From Adiantum capillus-veneris (lineage: Eukaryota; Streptophyta; Polypodiopsida; Polypodiales; Pteridaceae), in NCBI GenBank assembly GCA_014529385.2, contig CM043967.1, positions 132,548,682-132,612,681 on the forward strand: a DNA stretch of 64,000 nt, read 5' to 3'. This document shows positions 31,530-42,178 of the stretch, in pieces. The position numbers and the translations under genes are program-made. Every line of letters begins with the position of its first letter. Positions within the stretch are counted from its first letter, which is position 1. Under the pieces are notes generated by a model. It was not told the DNA's origin. It worked only from the letters and a program-made list of their open reading frames with translations, and did no database searches.

Positions 31530-33287
31530 GTGGGTGACAGAGTGACTGGTGATTTTTTTAGGACAGTGGGACCTCGACACTCGCATGCCAAGGTCAATCA
31601 GTTGAGGAGGCCCGATGGGTCAGTTGCTTGTGAGCCGGAGGATATGCGTGCAATTGCTACTGACTTTTACCGTGAGTTACTGTCAGCTAAGCCCCAGTCA
31701 AGGCGGCAGGATGCATGCAGGGAGCAGGTTTGGGCACAGATGCCATGTCTTGTGACAGAGGAGATGCGCCAGAGGCTAGAGATGCCACTTCAGCTTGAGG
31801 AGTTGCACACAGCTCTTAGAGACCTCCCTCGTGGTAGCTGTCCAAGTGAGGATGGGTTGACTCTCAGCTTTTTCTTGGAGTACCGGGACCTGCTTGGCCC
31901 AGATCTTTGTAGTGCTTTTCAGTACATTTTGCACACAGGAGTGATGCCTGACAGCATGAGTGAGGTCCTGATCTACCTCATTCCCAAGGAGGGTGGCTCC
32001 TTGGATGAGATTGGACAGTGGCGTCCCATCACCATCCTCAACTCAGCCTACAAAATTCTTGCCAAGGCTCTGAGTTTGAGGATTCAGCCACTTCTAGAGA
32101 GCCTCATACATGGGACTCAGACAAGTTTTCTCTAGGAACGCAGTATCCTTGACAACATCTTTACTTTCTGGGAGGCTTCTACACTGGCACGCCTCCGTGG
32201 TGAGGACCTTGTGATTCTTCTTCTCGATTTTGAGAAGGCATACGACAGAGTTGACTGGGACTTTCTAGAGGACACTCTACGCAAGATGGGCTTCTCAGAT
32301 GCTTGGATCAGAGGGGTGTCAGCTTTGTACAGACAGGCTCACAGTCGGGTGCTTTTGGCAAGAGGTAGAGGTGAGCACTTCATGCTCACACGCTCGGTCA
32401 GACAGGGTTGTCCTCTTGTCCCCTTTCTCTTTCTGTTCTATGCGGAGGCGATGAGCAGATTTTTGGTGTCACAGCAGGTTGGTCTACGGGGCTTAGCACT
32501 CCCTATTCGGGGAGATGAGCTATTGGACGCTGAGTTTGCCGATGACTCAGTCTTGTACTTAGATGGCCAGGAGGCCAATCTTCACAGATGTGAGCAGGCT
32601 TTGGAGACCTTCTGTTGTGCATCGGGCACACTGATCAACTGGAGAAAGACAGTGGCTTTCTCGGTTGGTAGTGCTCCTGTGCCAGATTGGATGCCAGGAG
32701 AGGGTTTCAGGTAAATTCCCCCAGGGACTGCAGTTCGATACTTGGGTTGTCAGGTTGGTTTGGACTTGTCTCCCGAGCAGCAGATTGCTCCTCTTCTCTT
32801 GTCCATCAAGAGAAAGCTGTTACATTGGAGCTCAGCACGACTTTCGCTGGCTGGTAGAGTAGTGATTGCCAACCAGGTGTTGTTGGCGACTATGTGGTAC
32901 ATCACTTCCTACTGGATCTTCTCGAGTTCTTGTATCAGCCAGGTAGAGAGGCTGATCAGGAACTTCCTTTGGTCAAGGCGTGACACTCAGATAGCCCCAG
33001 CCAAGGTGGCTTGGTCGGTCATCACGCTTCCTTGTTCTCAAGGAGGACTTGGGATCATTGATCTAGCACAGCAAAGCAGAGCCCTTCTTGGGAAGTTCAT
33101 AGTCAGAGGACTTCTTCCAGGTGAGGAGCCCTGGAAAGAGTTCTTGCTCCAGAGGCTTCGTGCCAGGGTGCCTCAGTCAGGAGGCCCTTGGCAACCTTCG
33201 ACCAGATGGATCTTTACAGAGATGCGCCGAGTTGGTTTGAGAAGGAGACTGGAGGACCGCTTCGCTGTGAGTTTGCTTCGATCTTAA
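31530..33287 (+). pseudogene. L1-like ORF2, reverse transcriptase
   Basis: The fingers are in 31530-32132 (SEDGLTLSFF, YLIPKEGG, WRPITILNSAYKILAK). A TAG lies at 32133. The palm follows in 32211-32714 with LLLDFEKAYDRVDW, SVRQGCPLVPFLF and the active site FADD (FADDSVLYL, about 32536-32560). The thumb and connection (YLGCQVG, KLLHWSSARLSLAGRVV) are in a shifted frame at 32742-33287. FADD is the usual form in plant L1 RTs. Confidence 0.92.
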
Positions 33288-34746
33288 GAGCTCTTACGGC
33301 ATGGCCCTGAGCAGAGACAGTCGACATGCACGGAGGAGTACCTACGGCAGCCCCTCGTCTGGAACCCCATGGTTAGCACTCAGAGAGGCCACTTGGTTGG
33401 TAGCCGACCTCATGTTTCCTGGGGTCCCATGGCAGCAGGTCCAGCGCGCTCTCTAGGTGACTGGCTAGAGTTCACAGGTTTGTCAGAGGAGGTGCAGGGT
33501 TTCTAGCTACAGGGCATGAGAGGGGTGCAAAGCATGTGTCAGGACATCTCAGAGTCAGTTCCAGCTGAGTCGCTCACGCCTCTCGAGCCAATAGCACCCC
33601 GGTGGATGGGAGCCCTCACACGACTGGAGGTTCTCATTTCAGTCAGGGCCTACTCAGAGACTGTCCCAACCCTGTTCTTCGAGCTTCAAGGTGGGGGATG
33701 ACTACAGCGAGTTACAGTAGAGGCCCTGCAGGTAGCAAAGTGCTGTTTCCAGAGGATCCGAGTTATGGGCATTTGTGGGAGGACTTGCGTCATAGACCCA
33801 GATCCAACAGCTCTTGAGACTGGACACTCGAGGCTATGGGCTTGGGAGTGTTGTCCACTGGCACGAGTACAGTGGGATCCTGGTGAGTGGCTATGGAGGG
33901 ACCCCTTCTCTTCTGCAAACCACCCAGGAGTCCCCTTCTTTCAGTACACTGTTCGGCTTGGCCGTCATATACTTGCAGCACAGAGAGAGACCCGCCCTGC
34001 TGCAGCACGTCATTGGCAGGAGGAGGGCCTCACAATCGAGTTCTTGGCAACCTTTTGGCAGAGGCTGTGGGACTCCAGACAGCCGAGGCGCGTCACTTTG
34101 TTTCAATGGCTGGTTGCACACAGAGCTACAACAATAGGGAGTTGGCTTGTGCATAGTGGTCTCTCGGCCGCATGTGCAGCTTGTGACCAATTGGTGGAGA
34201 GTCAGCGTCATTGTCTTTGGGACTGTCCCTTGGCCCAACAGGTGTGGCTACGAGTTCTTCGGCTGATGCCTACTCTCTCCACGGCTAGATAGTACACTTG
34301 GGGGGCAGCAGCTTGGTCCACTCTCACGGGCCCGGCACTTCAATTTGAGCTATCTTCCACCAGCAGGATGATAGTGATACAGGGGGGGCGACCTACACTC
34401 CAGCCTGCTACAGAGCTTACTCCACAGGAGTGGTGCAGTGAGAGAAAGGAGTGTTAGGAGCTCATCAGTGGCCTGACACTTTGGTTCATCTGGCGGGCCC
34501 GCTGTTTCCGCATTTTTGAGGCTCGCTCTGTGCCACCAGCAGAGACTGTTCGTGACTTTTGGCTAGAGCTGATCCATACTCTCAAAAGACAGCTTGAGGG
34601 ACTACAGGGCAGCTCCGATCGCATGCGGGAGCGCCGCGAGGCTTTCCTTCGACTCTGGCGAACTGGGCCTTTCTACACCATTGTCCAGGGTGTGCTCAGA
34701 TGGCACTACCGTCCACCTGTGTGGCTCTTCCCTCCTCCCATCTCTT
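33288..34746 (+). pseudogene. L1-like ORF2, zf-RVT and C-terminus
   Basis: Broken frames continue the C-terminal region. The zf-RVT domain is at about 34090-34260 (VTLFQWLVAHRATTIGSWL, then CAACDQL..HCLWDCPLAQQVW), a zinc-binding C..C..H..C pattern typical of plant L1 ORF2. The final frame 34530-34746 ends RPPVWLFPPPIS. Confidence 0.85.
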
Positions 34747-34893
34747 GATTTAGCCTCGTTGTATATATGTTGTTCTTTCATTGGGAGAGTCTCCCCATCA
34801 TGGTGGTTGTAGCCCTCTCTTGCAGAGGTGGTTGTGGCCCTATGGGTAGTTTTCATTAACTAATAGAAGGATCTTTTTCTCGGAAAAAGAAAA

Positions 34894-35224
<331 letters not shown>

Positions 35225-35271
35225 CATTAATCACATTAAGATAGACTTTTCACATGAATCCAATATGTGAA

Positions 35272-35435
35272 AGTGGAGAAACATTTATCAAAAGAAATAC
35301 GTTGGCGTGTCATGACACGTTCATATAGTGAATTGAAGTGAAGTGACCTACTACTGGCACAGTGGAGAAACATTTATCAAAAGAAATACGTTGGCGTGTC
35401 ATGACACGTTCATATAGTGAATTGAAGTGAAGTGA
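35272..35435. repeat. 89-bp tandem duplication
   Basis: AGTGGAGAAACATTTATC through GAATTGAAGTGAAGTGA at 35272 is repeated from 35361 with essentially no change, so it is recent. It contains TGTCATGACACG, a short palindrome. Confidence 0.92.
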
Positions 35436-35439
35436 GAAC

Positions 35440-36473
35440 CAGTGTCACTATGTACATGGTCTAATTATGTTTCTAGATGGTTGCCGACGTAAACCTATCG
35501 AATGCGGAGTTCAAGTGCTACGTGTGGCAAAAGTAGACTTTTCCAATTCCAAACATGAATTTGGTGTTTGCAATATGTTTTTAAGCTAAGGGTATGTGTG
35601 GGATGCACCCGTTCAGGCCAAAAATAACAAGTCACATGGTGGCTGTCTATATGCGATAACAAGCATGCCTCACCGTCAATAATGCAAGAAAGAGTAACCA
35701 TATGTGGAAATGTGATGTATGATCATGTGGTGGACCATGCAAGGATCAGGCGTGTCTAATTTGGGCTCAATCTGACCTCGTTTGCTATTTTTCCCACCCA
35801 AAACGGCCATTTTTTAGTCAAAAATGGTCCAAAACATGGGTTTTTTGGTCCAAACATGGGCCCAAAAGTGTGAAAAATACCAATTTACGAGGGAGCAACA
35901 ACGATGCCGTTGTTTATCTAAGCAAGTAGGGCCCTTGGGAGCTTGGAAGCACATGAAAACTCCTCTCCCACTTCAAGTTATGCCCATCTACTACAACTCA
36001 CTAGTGCAGTCCTAATCTGATCTACACCTGTTTTGGGGTTCTTGAGGGTCAATAGGGTTTTCTCCCTTCAATTTCATGTGTGTGTGTGTGTGTGTGGCTA
36101 CGGAAGGGCCTAATCTTCCACAAGCTCAGGTTTAGGGTTGATTAAGGGAGAGAGCTAGGGTTTTGATCTCAAGCAATTGGTGATGTACTCTTGCAATTGG
36201 AGTAGAAGCTATCACATCTACCGCAAAAATTTGAAGTTTTGAGCTAATCTTGTGTGTTTACTTGATCCAAACTTTCATGGCTGGTGTTTGAAGATTTTTG
36301 TGTGTGTAATTTGCTTCCAACCTCTTCCGATTCAGCTCGGCTCTTCACGAACTCTCACAGCCAGAGGCCCAACGCCTTCCCGGCTAGATCGCACACATCT
36401 CGATATCTTTGGTGAACCTCACGTGAAATAGCTGGGGTGAGTGTTTGTTCTGTGTTGACAAGAAGATTGGAAG
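35440..36473. other. no gene seen; possible leader of the gypsy element
   Basis: I see no domain. A (TG)n run is at 36079-36097. The segment just before 36474 has the expected position of an LTR/leader of the gag that follows, but I found no matching second LTR or PBS. Confidence 0.35.
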
Positions 36474-37745
36474 ATGGAAAATCAGCAAGAATCAGGTTTT
36501 CAACAATTTCTCCAACAGATGGCCGCGTTGATGCAACAACAACAAATTCTTGATCAACAAAGTACACAAGACATGTTTTTTCGCATTTGCAAAGCAAGAC
36601 AAATGGTCACCGACAAGTTAGGGCATTTGAAGGCCGAGATATATCAAAGTTTATCAAGCTTTATGAACAATCAATGGAGGATAATGGTGTAGAAGAGCAT
36701 GAAGCAGTGGATAGTTTTATCTTCATTGCAACTCCAGAGTTGCAAGGGCAGATTAATGATTTGCAAAGTGCTCAAGGAGGCTCATGGAAAGAATTTAGGC
36801 AAGCACTCAAAGAAGAATACTTCATAGAAGACAAAGGCCAGGTTACAAAGCATTACTTCATGAAGTGGATTCAACAGCAAAACAAAGGGCTAACAGCACC
36901 AGAGTCACTCCACGAGTTCGAAAAGCAGTTTGATCAACTTTCCATAAATGAGTTCGAAAAGCAGTTTGATCAACTTTCCATAAATGAGTAGGAGTCTTTG
37001 AAGCTAAAGAAGATTGAATTATTTGTGCAAGTTGTAGATGTTAAGCTTCAAAAGAGTTTGGTGGACTTATTAGAGGACCCAACTGGTGAATTAGGGCTTA
37101 AGACAAACTGGGAAGATGTTAATGAAGCGGTCAACATGACGATCAAGCGGCAGAAGCAATTAGACAAATTGATTGTGGTAGGCACAACTGATTCTATTGA
37201 AGATGAGCCACTAGAAAAACCAAATGGAGGAACGCCAAAGCTTGAAGAGCCAGTCTTGGAGGAGCTTATTAAAGGTATACATGAACTGAATCTGAACTTG
37301 AAAGCTATACGTCTGGAAGAGAAAGGTACTACACCTGGGACAAGCCAACGACCACAGAAAAGAGAAGGTTTGTTAATAGGTGCATTTGGTGTGATAGTGT
37401 TGATCATGTTCGAAAAGGATGTGATGATTTTGATGAAGCAATAAACAGAAATTTAGTATTTTGGCCGGATAGGAAGATCCACATGCGAGCTACAAGTCAA
37501 CCACTGAAGACATTTGGGAAAGGAGGCATGAAGAAGATCTGGGATGAGATGTTAGCCTCTATTTCTTATGGGGAAGCCTCCACATACAGATTGCAGGTTG
37601 AGCATATGCCAATAGATGAATCTAATGGGGAAGATCTATCTACTCGAAGCATTTGGCCCTATGCACAACAAACAGCAAAAAAGCAAAAGGTAGCTCCTAA
37701 AACCTTGCAGCAAGTGGGCAATTGTATTAGAAAGACAATTGGATA
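36474..37745 (+). pseudogene. gypsy gag with zinc knuckle
   Basis: The ATG at 36474 opens MENQQESGFQQFLQQ (Gln-rich). The capsid part is in a shifted frame from 36587 (ISKFIKLYEQSMEDNG, SWKEFRQALKEEYF). A 36-bp tandem duplication gives EFEKQFDQLSIN twice (36919-36990), followed by TAG. The frame then runs 36998-37444 and shifts again. The knuckle CIWCDSVDHVRKGC (CX2CX4HX4C) lies at about 37380-37421 in the shifted frame. Confidence 0.82.
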
Positions 37746-37803
37746 GAAGGATCCAGTAGATTCACTGTGAGTCTATGCATATATCACAAAGGCTCAAAGC
37801 AAC

Positions 37804-37961
37804 GTGGTTTAATTCGATGCAACGCGAAGAACCTTACCAGGGCTTGACATGCTGCGAATCCTCTTGAAAGAGGGGAGCGCCTTCGGGAACGCAGACACAG
37901 GTGGTGCATGGCTGTCGTCAGCTCGTGCCGTAAGGTGTTGGGTTAAGTCCCGCAACGAGCG
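37804..37961 (+). pseudogene. rrn16: plastid 16S rRNA fragment in nuclear DNA (NUPT)
   Basis: 158 bp matches the small-subunit rRNA region around E. coli positions 940-1110: GTGGTTTAATTCGATGCAAC, GAAGAACCTTACCAGGGCTT, GGTGGTGCATGGCTGTCGTC and CCCGCAACGAGCG. CCAGGGCTTGACATGC and GTGCCGTAAGGTGTTGGG are the land-plant plastid form rather than typical bacterial. It starts and ends abruptly within a gypsy coding region and the downstream linker frame reads through it. A few bases differ from a functional plastid gene. Confidence 0.93.
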
Positions 37962-38598
37962 TCTTGTTGAAGAGAAGCGGAAGCGCGATGAAGAAAATCT
38001 TGGTGCCTCAAAGCGTGTTACAAGGTCAGGGAACAAGAAGGATGATGATCCAAGCCAGAAGGCTACTCCAACCCTACCTGAAGTAACTATGCAAGAAGCA
38101 CCAAAGGAGAAAAAGCAAGCTAAGCCTAGAGGACCTGCATTCAAGCTTAAGTCGGACATTGAGCTAGCCACAGATCTAAAGAAAGTGCTAGAGGAAAGGA
38201 TTCTCAATAGTAAAGTAGATCTCACTCTACGCGAAGTCTTTGGAATTGCCAAGCGGGAGTTTCATGAAGAGATTATTGACATAGTTAAAAGAAAATGCCA
38301 AGTTCCAAATGAGCCAGAAGCTGAGGCAATAAAGACGCAGATGATACATAGTCTTCAGCAGGAAATTGAAAGCATACTAGATGAATATGCGAAAGCATAT
38401 GAAGACTATGAAGAGCCTACAAGTGTTTTTGATAGCAATGGTCTTTCAAGAAATGTGAAGCATGTGCGGTTCAATGATGAGGAAGAGACAAGTCTTATTG
38501 CTAGAAATCACTTCACAGGGACTCATTATTGGGCTAGGGCCACAACAAAGACACTGGTTAAGTTGGGAGACTTTGTGAGCCAGTTCTTGCACTTATAG
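37962..38598 (+). pseudogene. gypsy gag-pol linker after the NUPT
   Basis: The frame that starts inside the rRNA insert (ATG 37849) continues as EEKRKRDEENLGASKRVTRSG, then KLKSDIELATDLKKVLEERI, LREVFGIAKREFHEEIIDIV and VKHVRFNDEEE. This Lys/Glu-rich segment between Gag and protease is known from gypsy-type polyproteins. The frame ends at 38598 by a shift into the protease frame. Confidence 0.72.
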
Positions 38599-38858
38599 AT
38601 CCTGGTTCCGAGACAAATTTGATGACAAAGAGCTTGTATCTCAAAGGACAATGGCCTGCTGAGACAAACCATGGATGGAGAATCCGAGCTGCAAATATGT
38701 TACCTGGGGATTTGTATGCTTCTTGTCCAAGTGTCAAGGTAACAATAGGAGATGTTATTGATGACCAAAACTTCTCTGTGCAGGAGTATTCTAGCTATCC
38801 ACTTATCTTAGGGCAGCCATACATTAGGGCAGTGCGCATGGAGACGTGTACTAGATGA
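38577..38858 (+). pseudogene. retropepsin-like aspartic protease
   Basis: In the frame after 38590 the sequence reads ALIDPGSETNLMT, an aspartic protease active site in which D-P-G-S replaces the usual D-S/T-G, then VTIGDVIDDQNF and SYPLILGQPYI (the conserved ILG.P..). It ends at 38858. Nothing of RT follows. Compare the FDPGSTDNFIS protease in the element at 51975, which has the same DPGS variant. Confidence 0.78.
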
Positions 38859-38869
38859 TGGCTCGGCCT

Positions 38870-40372
38870 GTCAACCTTTCTACAATTGTACACTATCTTT
38901 ACAGACCTGTTTTGTCTCTAACTTCCCTTTTGAACTCACGGATTTCATGTTACAATGTATACTTGTCCCTTGTGCTACTTCTGGCTAATGACAACTATTA
39001 GGGTTTAGGAAACATTCCCATATGTTTCCTAGATGACTATTTGATAGTCAATTTTGATTTTTGACTGGATAAGAAGGTTATCCCTGCCTTGTTGAGTCCC
39101 TTGGCAAGTGTTTTGAGTAAATGGTTCAGATTACTAGTATGACTCCTTACAAGTTTATAGAAAGGTCAAAATCCCCCCAATTTGAGTTTACTAGCGTAAC
39201 TCAAGATGTGTGCAAGACCCAACTTCTCAAAACCCAATTTGGCTATCAGAATTGACCTATAGGAAACATACCCATATGTTTCCTACATTCTAATTTCTCA
39301 ATATTTTGTACAATTACTCAATGTTGAGTGTTCATACAACCCTTATTTTCACTTTGACAAGCTTTAGGAAGTGAAAAATCTCAAACTTGTGCAATTTAGC
39401 CCTTGGTGTGTCACCATTCCCAAATTTTGCTCTAATTTAATCAATCTTTGTTCAAATGACTTCAAACTTCTTGAGCAAGCTTATCACTACATGTACTTAT
39501 GATACAAGCTTGGAGTTGTTGAGTTTGACACCCAGAAGCATCACTTGGGAAACATATGCGAATGTTTCTTGAGTATATGTTCTTTTTTACTGTAAGCCCA
39601 ATCATCCCTTCCTTGGCTTAAAGTTAGTACCCCTACAACTTCAAAAAGTTGTTTGAGTCCTTTTAGACCTTGTTTTCCCAATTTTAGGGTTTTGTTGTCT
39701 TTCAGGTTCACTTTTTTATCTCTCTCTTGTTTTTCAATGCAAATGATTAATTTTGATGCATATCCTAGCTACACACATTCATTTGAACCTCTGCAAACAT
39801 TGATGTGATGTAGGATTGTGTCAATTTTAGCCCCCAGGAAACATACATGTATGTTTCCTGTGGGTGATTTTAGACAGTTTCTTTCAAGTCCAGAGAGCAA
39901 AACTTATGCTCTTAGTTCACAATGACCTTTTTACAATCAAAATCTCATGTGGAAAGCACAACTATGATGGCTTTTGATTTTTTCCAACAAATCTTCCTTC
40001 TGATGCTTGATTTAAACTAGCAAATCTTCAACTATTTGATTGCTCAAGATCAAAATCAAGATTATCTAACTTATACTACTCCTAGAAGTCATATGGGATG
40101 AAGTTTGATATTAAGAGTTTGTCAAGTCACATCAGACAGTCAACTTGCAATCCTATGGAATTACCACTTGATTCGTTACCCAATTTACTTCCTAATTATC
40201 CTAATTCCTAATCCTAACTATTGCGAAAGACCTAGGCAAGCTTCCACTCCCTAGCACCTCTCTAAGACCTAGCGAGTCTCCTACCCTTTGATCCTATCTT
40301 AGATGAAATATTCCCTGGTAAACTAGAGAAATCTCCTTGTAGACTACTTATTGGTCACCTACTTAGGCCCTC
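38870..40372. other. non-coding DNA with four dyad-symmetric 24-mers
   Basis: AT-rich, without coding signal. Four sites of the form AGGAAACAT-N6-ATGTTTCCT occur at 39007, 39261, 39547 (imperfect) and 39837 (a perfect 24-bp palindrome). By position next to the PBS-like site it could be the leader of a minus-strand gypsy element. Confidence 0.55.
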
Positions 40373-40392
40373 GTCCCCGGCAATGGTGCCAA
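40373..40392 (-). other. putative primer-binding site
   Basis: The minus strand reads TTGGCACCATTGCCGGGGAC directly after the LTR end CCGCCAACA. This resembles the (T)TGGCGCCGTTGCCGGGGA primer-binding leader common in plant gypsy elements, with two changes. Confidence 0.65.
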
Positions 40393-41565
40393 TGTTGGCG
40401 GATCGTCGCGAGCAGACGTCAACACAACGACAACTAGACCAACAACTCTATTTTGTCAGCCAAGGATGAAGCTTGACCTGCAGGCGCATGGAAGCTAATA
40501 GAAGGTCTTCAATCTCCTATCTGACCTTAGGATAACCTAATCTACTCGAGGATATACCTAACTAGATGCAATTGAAACCGAGAAAGTCAACTAGAGACTA
40601 ACTACAACAATTAGGCCTCCTAACGATCTCGAAACTCCTCTAAACTTAGGGAAACTTCTTATTATCACCAAAGAACAATAACCTCAAGCCTATGACAACA
40701 TTACCCCTCTATTTTGTCAACCAAGGATGAAGCTTGACCCGCAGGCGCATGGAAGCAAATAGAAGGTCTTCAATCTCCTATCTGACCTTAGGATAAGCTA
40801 ATCTACTCGAGGATATACCTAACTAGATGCAATTGAAACCGAAAGAGTCAACTAGAGACTAACTACAACAATTAGGCCTCCTAACGATCTCGGAACTCCT
40901 CTAAACGTAGGGAAACTTCTTATTATCACCTAAGAACACTAACCTCAAGCCTATGACCCCATTACCCCTCTCTAAGATACACATGTTCAAAACGCGTACG
41001 AAAACAGGCGTGGAAATCTAGGTCGCCGTTTCTAAGATTTGTTAGATCCTACATGTAGTTTACATCGCCCTCATTGTTTTGATATGCTACAATATCAAAT
41101 CGGAGACAGGAGTGGTGACTTACCTCCGTTTGTTTGTCGCGGATGAGATACACTAGATTCCAGTGAATGCTTGCAAGCTTGGCGTTGGCATGTAGCCCTC
41201 TCCGCAATGATCGCAGCGGTACTCTATGTTGTTGATTTCCCCTTTCGTACGGCGCGTAGCGATAGGATATACCTCTCTACTCTCATAGTCATACACAACA
41301 CACAGAGCACGTACACTCACTTGTAGACCTTAGTTATTCAAAAGCACCCTTAGTGTATTAACGAAATTGGGTTTTATACCCTCCCACTAGGGTTTAAATA
41401 GAAAAACTCAATTGTTCTACACTTACTCTTATTGACTGTCAAATAAACTCAATCATTTAATACAAGGTGAAAACTCATTTAGAGTCCCGACAATCTATGA
41501 AACACCGTACATCATTACAAAATGGGACTAGTCATAAGAAGACGCGTTAACCCTGGCAAGTAACA
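40393..41565 (-). repeat. gypsy LTR bounded by PPT and PBS
   Basis: 1173 bp, TGTTACTTGCC .. CCGCCAACA on the minus strand. A polypurine tract lies immediately 5' (41566-41580) and a primer-binding-like site immediately 3' (40373-40392). It contains a 261-bp tandem duplication. Confidence 0.75.
40446..40967. repeat. 261-bp tandem duplication within an LTR
   Basis: CTCTATTTTGTCAGCCAAGG at 40446 repeats from 40707 with few changes (GTCAACC, GACCCGCAGG) through CCTCAAGCCTATGAC. It is a recent internal duplication. Confidence 0.92.
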
Positions 41566-41580
41566 CTCCCCCCCCTAAAT
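41566..41580 (-). other. polypurine tract
   Basis: The minus strand reads ATTTAGGGGGGGGGAG directly before the LTR start TGTTACT. This is the standard plus-strand primer of Ty3/gypsy elements, and the preceding AGGGACGACATG context is also typical. Confidence 0.82.
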
Positions 41581-42178
41581 CATGTCGTCCCTGACATGAC
41601 CTAGGTCTTCAAATTTTTGTTGTCCAGCTTTGTTTGATTTCAATCAAACTTGCAAAAGCCTCTGGTTTCCAAGAAGCTTTTGTATCTTGCCTTGTCTTCC
41701 TCCATCGCTCATCCAAAGATCTTGCTTTCATATGAGAAAAAGCCGGTGTAGAATGCTTCTTCGAATGCCTACATGTGATAGGAGGGTAAGAACATTACCC
41801 TTGCATATATTGCAGTGAGCTCGTTTGTAGTCGGCATTCCAGAAAGATCCCACGAGCATTCCACTTTGGTCATGCTTGCTCTGATAATATTTGATGAAGA
41901 GCATTTCTAAGGATCGAAACAAGCATATAGCGTTTTACAGATTTTGCGTAGCATTTGGCACGAAAGGTCAGGGGAGCCGGAATATAAATCTATGGCTCCC
42001 CGAAGGGTTTTCACCATATAGTCATATCCTATTTTCTCCCCTTTCCTTGGCCCGCTCAGCTTTGGGTAGTTAAGCCATGTAGGGTGGCTCCTGCGTAGTA
42101 GCATGTATTCCTTCCACCTATGCACCCTCTTTACTTGGCATTAACTGGCATCATCTCTGATCACCTTCGGGGCTTCTA
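41581..42178 (-). mobile_element. gypsy element 3' internal region, decayed
   Basis: By position this is the internal end of the element whose polypurine tract and LTR follow on the minus strand. Minus frames near the end (EEDKARYKSFLETRGF) fit a gypsy pol tail loosely. The frames at 42125-41728 show no recognised domain. The boundary with LINE C2 is near 42178. Confidence 0.45.

Larger units (their letters stand above)
30257..34893 (+). mobile_element. L1-like LINE, ORF2 nearly complete but decayed
   Basis: Domain order is APE endonuclease, RT, zf-RVT, short C-terminus and 3'UTR, as in plant L1 elements. The short sequence before the ORF2 ATG (30257-30397) may be the end of ORF1. The 3'UTR ends near 34893 with an A-rich TCTCGGAAAAAGAAAAA stretch. 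The 5' end cuts a chromovirus relic and the 3' end abuts a LINE A 3'UTR. At least one stop and several frameshifts make it inactive. Confidence 0.88.
36474..38858 (+). mobile_element. Ty3/gypsy gag-protease relic with plastid DNA insert
   Basis: Gag, a zinc knuckle, a Lys/Glu-rich linker and an aspartic protease are in order on the plus strand, broken by frameshifts and a 158-bp plastid rrn16 insert (37804-37961). No RT follows. The gypsy assignment rests on the linker segment (KLKSDIELATDLKKVLEERI, LREVFGIAKREFHE) and protease layout and is moderately sure. Confidence 0.8.

Noticed and set aside
37804-37961. Bacterial 16S contamination
   Set aside because: The diagnostic stretches match the land-plant plastid form, and both ends run directly into gypsy coding sequence, so a nuclear plastid insert is the better reading; assembly chimera remains the only serious alternative.
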